Source of the DNA: JACKOD01 sp041591635
GTDB lineage: Bacteria > Pseudomonadota > Gammaproteobacteria > Pseudomonadales > Oleiphilaceae
Direction of reading: 5' to 3'
Length of the DNA: 18,668 nt
NCBI GenBank assembly: GCA_041591635.1
Contig: JBFHRO010000041.1
Coordinates: forward strand, 1-18,668
Shown here: positions 14,909-18,668 of the stretch, piece after piece
How the letters are laid out: each line of letters begins with the position of its first letter
Numbering within the stretch: the first letter of the stretch is position 1
Notes under the pieces: model-generated
The model's database searches: none
Told to the model about the DNA's origin: nothing
Seen by the model: the letters and a program-made list of their open reading frames with translations, nothing else
Position numbers and translations under genes: made by a program

Positions 14909-14963
14909 ACTTTGTATGACTGATAAATCCTGGATGTCCGATACACTCTGTATGAGCGGTAAA
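14909..14963. promoter_or_regulatory. Pair of 19-bp direct repeats in the AGPS / araC divergent region
   Basis: actttgtatgactgataaa (14909-14927) and actctgtatgagcggtaaa (14945-14963) match at 15 of 19 positions and start 36 bp apart. AraC-family proteins bind directly repeated sites, so these are good candidates for the neighbouring regulator. Their place just upstream of the AGPS ribosome site suggests direct control of that operon. A dyad CAGTGT...ACACTG also spans about 14975-15000. Confidence 0.55.
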
Positions 14964-15059
14964 CAAGTACCAGTGTACTCATTACAGACGGTTACACACT
15001 GACCAATCGGGACAGGCACTGTGGTAAATTACGACACCCCGGTGATTCAGGAACATGAC

Positions 15060-16061
15060 ATGAAGTTGGGATTTGCATCGGCGCCTGCCGTTTTACAATA
15101 CCTGCGCTATGGTCGCGAAGCGGGTCTGGACACCTTGGCGGCACTGGCCTGTGCGGGACTTCAGGAGAAGGATCTGGCCGAGGCTCAGGCGCGCGTCACT
15201 GGCGAGCAATTTCAGGCGGTATTGCAGTCACTCATTGAGCAAAGCCACGATCCCTTGCTGGGCCTCAAGAGTGGCCAGTATGTCCAGCCTGGCTCCTACA
15301 GTGTTCTTGGCTATATCACCATGAGCTGTGCCACGCTCGCCGATGCCATCGAACTGATCATTCCTTATGAAAAACTGGTGGGTGACATGGGGGTCTCCGA
15401 GGTGGCGCCCTTGGGCGAAAAGCTCGCGGTGTTTTGGCGCTGCCGGTATCCCGACCCCAGGGTGCGACCGCACATGATTGCCAACGTGTTGCTGTCGTGG
15501 TGCAACTACGCCCGCTGGCTGGCCAACAGTCAGCTGGGGCCCGATCAGGTATGGCTCGAATTTCCGCTTACCAGCGCAGAACAGTATGCCTATGAGTCGG
15601 CGTTCAATGCACCGGTACTGGCCAGTCAAAGCCGCAGCGGCATCATTATTGATCAGCAATACCTCGACACCCCGCTGCGCCAACCCGATCCGCTGCTGCG
15701 CAAGACGCTCGAACAACATGCACTGCATCAGCTCAAGACACTGGATACCGAGCGGGATCTGAGCACCCAGGTAAGCGACATCATCCGCAATCAGCTACGC
15801 GAAGGCCTGTCACGCAAGGATCTGGTAGCCGAACAACTGCACATGAATGCACGCACCTTGCAGCGTCACCTGGCCGCCGCCAACACCAGTTATCAGGAAT
15901 TGCTGGACAAGGTACGACTTGAACTGGCGCAGGAATACCTGAGCAGCTCAAACATGCCCATTCATGAAATTGCCTTTCAGTTGGGATTTGCCGAACCCCG
16001 GTCGTTTCATCGCAGCTTCAAAAGCTGGACCGGAAAAACCCCCGGAGATTACCGGGGGTAG
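15060..16061 (+). CDS. AraC-family transcriptional regulator (PF12625-type N-terminal domain)
   Basis: 333 residues from the ATG at 15060, which has AGGA 7 nt upstream. A GTG at 15021 gives 13 more residues and cannot be excluded. The N-terminal domain (~10-200) is of the 'arabinose-binding-like' type found in OruR-like regulators: YGREAGLD, DPLLGLKSG, GYITMSCATLADAIELI. The C-terminal AraC DNA-binding domain has two helix-turn-helix units, SRKDLVAEQLHMNARTLQRHL (~251-271) and MPIHEIAFQLGFAEPRSFHRSF (~299-320), ending in the classic WTGKTPGDYR. It is transcribed away from the AGPS-GlpD-kinase operon, so that operon is the likely target and a lipid or glycerol derivative the likely effector (inference). 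Its last codons carry the terminator of the convergent thiolase gene. Confidence 0.9.
   Translation: MKLGFASAPAVLQYLRYGREAGLDTLAALACAGLQEKDLAEAQARVTGEQFQAVLQSLIEQSHDPLLGLKSGQYVQPGSYSVLGYITMSCATLADAIELIIPYEKLVGDMGVSEVAPLGEKLAVFWRCRYPDPRVRPHMIANVLLSWCNYARWLANSQLGPDQVWLEFPLTSAEQYAYESAFNAPVLASQSRSGIIIDQQYLDTPLRQPDPLLRKTLEQHALHQLKTLDTERDLSTQVSDIIRNQLREGLSRKDLVAEQLHMNARTLQRHLAAANTSYQELLDKVRLELAQEYLSSSNMPIHEIAFQLGFAEPRSFHRSFKSWTGKTPGDYRG
16034..16058 (-). terminator. Intrinsic terminator of the thiolase gene, inside the araC 3' end
   Basis: On the minus strand CCCCCGG (16058-16052), 6-nt loop, CCGGGGG (16045-16039), then TTTTT (16038-16034): perfect 7-bp GC stem plus T-run. It lies 33 nt after the thiolase stop and overlaps the final codons of the convergent araC gene. 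Confidence 0.8.
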
Positions 16062-16090
16062 CGAAAGGCATCGAAAGCGCCAAAAAAGCC

Positions 16091-17377
16091 TCAGACAGAA
16101 CGTTCGAGAATCGCCGTCACACCCTGTCCGCCGGCAGCGCAAATGGAAATCAGACCGCGCCCTGAGCCCCGCTCTTCAAGCAGCTTGGCCAGGGTACCCA
16201 CAATTCTTCCACCGGTGGCCGCAAAGGGGTGTCCGGTGGCCAGACTGCTGCCTTTGACATTGAGCTTGCTCATATCAATGGTGCCCAGCGGCTTGTCGAG
16301 GCCCAAACGCTCCTGACAGAAACGCGGATCATTCCAGGCCTTGAGCGTACTTAACACCTGAGCAGCAAAGGCTTCGTGGATTTCATAGAAGTCAAAATCC
16401 TGCAAGGTCAGACCGGCCCGCTTAAGCATTCGGGGCACCGCGTAGGCCGGTGCCATCAACAGCCCTTCTTTCTTGTTCACAAAATCGACCGCCGCAACTT
16501 CACTGAAGGTCAGCCAGGCTTTTACGGGCAATCCTTTTTCTTTGGCCCATTCTTCGCTGGCCAGCAACACACAGGAGGCACCATCGGTCAGCGCCGTGCT
16601 GTTGGCAGCCGTCATGGTACCTTTTTCCTTGTCAAAACAGGGCTTCAGGCTTGCCAGTTTCTGAAACGACGTTTCAGGGCGCAAGATGTTATCGCGCTTG
16701 AGGCCTGCCAGCGGAGTCATAAGGTCGTCAAAAAATCCGCTTTCGTAAGCTGCCTGAAGTTTTTGATGGCTTTCAAATGCCAGCTTGTCCTGATCGGCAC
16801 GGGGGATATTCCACTCATGCGCCGTGATCTGGCAATGATCCCCCATCGACAAGCCGGTGCGCGGCTCGCCGTTTTCCGGAATCAATGGCAACAAATGCTT
16901 GGGACGAAAACGCGCCAACACCTTGAGCCTGTCGCTGTTGGATTTGGTGCGATTGAGATCAAGCAGAATCTCCCGCAAGCCATCGCTCAGGCCAATGGGT
17001 GCATCAGAGGTGGTATCCGAGCCTCCGGCGATGCCGCAGTCAATCTGTCCCAAGGCGATTTTGTTGGCGACCAGAATGGCCGCTTCGAGCCCTGTGCCAC
17101 AGGCTTGCTGAATATCGTAGGCCGGCGTTTCAGGGGCCAGACCGCAACTGAGCACCGCCTCACGCGTGAGATTGAAATCCCGCGAGTGCTTGATCACCGC
17201 GCCAGCCACAACCTCGCCCAGGCGCTGGCCTTCGAGCTGGTAGCGATCCACCAACCCGCGCAAAGCTGCCGTGAGGAGTTGCTGATTGCTCAATTTGGAG
17301 TAAGCCGTATTTGAGCGGGCGAAGGGAATACGATTGCTGCCGATAATTGCCACACGGCGAACGGTTTGTGCGGTCAT
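16091..17377 (-). CDS. FadI-type thiolase (acetyl-CoA C-acyltransferase)
   Basis: 428 residues, cytosolic, probably thiolytic cleavage of 3-ketoacyl-CoA or the reverse condensation. The nucleophile is Cys93 in QQACGTGLEA. HEAFAAQ (His334) replaces the NEAF of ordinary thiolases, a feature of FadI and trifunctional-protein beta subunits. NVKGSSLATGHPFAATGGR holds His383 and CAAGGQG holds Cys413, completing the catalytic set. Length fits FadI (~430) better than FadA (~390). AAGGA is 7 nt before the ATG. It diverges from the HMW FabG gene at 17614. The thiolase / HMW-FabG pairing is known from mycobacteria (fadA2 next to fabG4-htdX) and, from memory, Pseudomonas PA4785/PA4786. Its partner is therefore more likely that reductase than a FadJ-type subunit. 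Confidence 0.93.
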   Translation of the reverse strand: MTAQTVRRVAIIGSNRIPFARSNTAYSKLSNQQLLTAALRGLVDRYQLEGQRLGEVVAGAVIKHSRDFNLTREAVLSCGLAPETPAYDIQQACGTGLEAAILVANKIALGQIDCGIAGGSDTTSDAPIGLSDGLREILLDLNRTKSNSDRLKVLARFRPKHLLPLIPENGEPRTGLSMGDHCQITAHEWNIPRADQDKLAFESHQKLQAAYESGFFDDLMTPLAGLKRDNILRPETSFQKLASLKPCFDKEKGTMTAANSTALTDGASCVLLASEEWAKEKGLPVKAWLTFSEVAAVDFVNKKEGLLMAPAYAVPRMLKRAGLTLQDFDFYEIHEAFAAQVLSTLKAWNDPRFCQERLGLDKPLGTIDMSKLNVKGSSLATGHPFAATGGRIVGTLAKLLEERGSGRGLISICAAGGQGVTAILERSV

Positions 17378-17399
17378 GCATACGTCCTTCTTGGGTTGC

Positions 17400-17417
17400 G
17401 ATTACCCTGGGGTAATC
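17400..17417. promoter_or_regulatory. 18-bp palindrome upstream of the thiolase, candidate operator
   Basis: GATTACC-CTGG-GGTAATC is a perfect 7-bp dyad with a 4-bp centre, 23 bp upstream of the thiolase ATG on the minus strand. It overlaps the expected start or 5' leader, fitting a repressor site. It does not match the PsrA or FadR consensus as I know them. A second, imperfect dyad GGGTCAATTAACCC (12 of 14 symmetric) lies at 17533-17546, nearer the fabG start. Confidence 0.45.
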
Positions 17418-17613
17418 CTGTTCATTGGAGTTCTCAAATTCAGTAAGTGCCATATTCTTTGTGTCGCCAGTCATGCTAGGGGGGCGGCGCACGCATCACA
17501 TTGGCGCAAGTGACATCAAGGATTATAGTGAGGGGTCAATTAACCCGACACCCGTTTTCTATATTTTTAACCTTTCATCAACCGCGTCATAACCGTACCT
17601 GGAGATCCCTATC

Positions 17614-18668
17614 GTGTCAGATCTTTATCAGAAAGTGGCCAACTCGCCCTTGGGCCGCTCGCTTGTCAATGCCCTCAATCTGCCGGCACCGGCCGTGCTG
17701 GAGCGTTTTAGCCGCGAAGGCGCCTCTTTTGTTGAAGGCAATGTGCTGGTCGGTGCCGCCAAAGACGGTCTTGCTACAGCCGCGTTGTTCGACACTCTGG
17801 GTGCCAGCGCCGCCAAGTTGTTTGTGGCAAAACCCGGCAGCCCCTGGCTCAACAGTGACTTTTCGGCACTGACAAAAACCCGCCTGCATCAGGCCGATGA
17901 CGGCGATGCCAAGGATCGCACGCGCTACAAGGCGTTGGTCTTCGATGCCACCGGCATTACCACCACCGAAGGTTTGCGCGCGCTGTACGACTTTTTCCAC
18001 CCGGTCATTCGCAGTATTCGAAAAAGTGGCCGTGTGATTCTCATTGGCCGGGCCGCCACCCATACCAGCAGCCCGGCCGACGCTGCAGCACAACGGGCCG
18101 TTGAAGGCTTTGCGCGCAGCATCGCCAAGGAAATAGGTAAAAAAGGCGCCACCGCCAACCTGATTTGCCTGCAAGCCGGCGGGGAAACCCAGCTCGACTC
18201 GCCGCTGAGGTTTCTGTTGTCACCGCGAGCGGCCTATGTCAACGCGCAAGTGATCCAGGTCGCCAAGGCAAGCACTCAGCGCAGCCAGTTCGACTGGAAC
18301 GCACCGCTCAAGGGCAAGCTGGCGCTGGTGACAGGGGCCTCCCGCGGCATTGGTGAAGCCATCGCCAAAGTGTTGGCCCGGGACGGCGCCAAGGTCGTGT
18401 GCCTGGATATTCCGGCTACCCGCAGCGCGCTCGAAGCCGTGGCCGCCAACATCGGGGGGCAAGCGCTGGCGCTCGACATTACCAGCAAGGAGGCACCGAC
18501 ACAGATTTCTGATTATCTCAAGGCACAGGGCGGCGCAGATATCATTGTGCACAATGCCGGCATCACCCGAGACAAAACCCTTGGGCGGATGCCAGAACAT
18601 TTTTGGGATCTGGTGATTGATATCAACCTCTCGGCCGAGGAGCGTATCAATGACCGCCTGCTCGAAGC
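17614..18668 (+). CDS. High-molecular-weight 3-oxoacyl-ACP/CoA reductase (FabG4-like), 3' end missing
   Basis: 351 residues visible of about 450; the gene runs off the right edge. The start is GTG at 17614 with GGAG 9 nt upstream, giving (M)SDLYQKVANSPLGRSL, the typical HMW-FabG opening. Residues ~1-225 form a degenerate N-terminal Rossmann-like domain (FVEGNVLVGAAKDG; GRVILIGRAA) lacking the cofactor loop. The catalytic SDR domain starts near ~231 with GKLALVTGASRGIGEAIA (NAD(P) loop at 240-247), then ALDI and VHNAGITRD, where NAG is the SDR signature. The catalytic Ser and Tyr-x3-Lys lie beyond the window. M. tuberculosis FabG4 of this class reduces 3-ketoacyl-CoA with NADH. A MaoC-type hydratase would be expected next, by analogy with htdX. 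Confidence 0.92.
   Translation, partial: MSDLYQKVANSPLGRSLVNALNLPAPAVLERFSREGASFVEGNVLVGAAKDGLATAALFDTLGASAAKLFVAKPGSPWLNSDFSALTKTRLHQADDGDAKDRTRYKALVFDATGITTTEGLRALYDFFHPVIRSIRKSGRVILIGRAATHTSSPADAAAQRAVEGFARSIAKEIGKKGATANLICLQAGGETQLDSPLRFLLSPRAAYVNAQVIQVAKASTQRSQFDWNAPLKGKLALVTGASRGIGEAIAKVLARDGAKVVCLDIPATRSALEAVAANIGGQALALDITSKEAPTQISDYLKAQGGADIIVHNAGITRDKTLGRMPEHFWDLVIDINLSAEERINDRLLE

Noticed and set aside
16376..17314. 312-residue plus-strand frame opposite the thiolase
   Set aside because: Shadow of the thiolase reading frame; no recognisable domain.
17160..17492. 110-residue minus-strand frame overlapping the thiolase start
   Set aside because: Out of frame with a well-supported thiolase and runs through the probable promoter and palindrome.

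Overview
This 18.7 kb window looks like a chromosomal segment of a gammaproteobacterium of the Pseudomonas / Alcanivorax / Marinobacter kind. The basis is the FadB N-terminus, the CheV and Uup proteins, sigma70-type promoters and a Gly(GCC) tRNA with encoded CCA. No phage, transposon, IS or CRISPR was seen. Species cannot be fixed from the sequence alone.

Layout. Left part (1-8465): the 5' half of fadB (minus, cut by the left edge); about 640 bp of non-coding DNA; a small exported helical protein of unknown function convergent with a small membrane-anchored unknown; a UspA-family stress protein with its own terminator; a cysteine-rich unknown; the ABC-F ATPase Uup; a YcbX-like MOSC protein probably co-transcribed with the chemotaxis coupling protein CheV; and a tRNA-Gly with a near-consensus promoter. 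Middle part (8466-10000): a TetR regulator preceded by a perfect 19-bp tandem duplication, then nearly 600 bp without a protein gene that holds a candidate structured RNA and a strong plus-strand terminator. Right part (10001-18668): a tight three-gene minus-strand operon (alkyl-DHAP-synthase-like FAD enzyme, GlpD-like G3P dehydrogenase, FGGY kinase); a divergent AraC-family regulator; then a FadI-type thiolase and, divergent from it, a high-molecular-weight FabG cut by the right edge.

How the genes fit together. Lipid metabolism dominates. FadB and the FadI-like thiolase are beta-oxidation enzymes. The HMW FabG next to a thiolase matches an arrangement known from mycobacteria (fabG4 / fadA2) and, from memory, Pseudomonas. 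The most interesting unit is the operon at 10001-14890. It combines a protein with the main signatures of alkyldihydroxyacetonephosphate synthase, the ether-lipid enzyme, with enzymes that would interconvert glycerol, glycerol-3-phosphate and DHAP derivatives. A role in making or breaking glycerol ether lipids is the attractive hypothesis. It is inference: no DHAP acyltransferase or reductase is visible, and the kinase lacks a glycerol-binding Glu of true GlpK.

Regulation seen in sequence: direct repeats between the AraC gene and the operon, an 18-bp palindrome upstream of the thiolase, and several intrinsic terminators, one embedded in the last codons of the araC gene.
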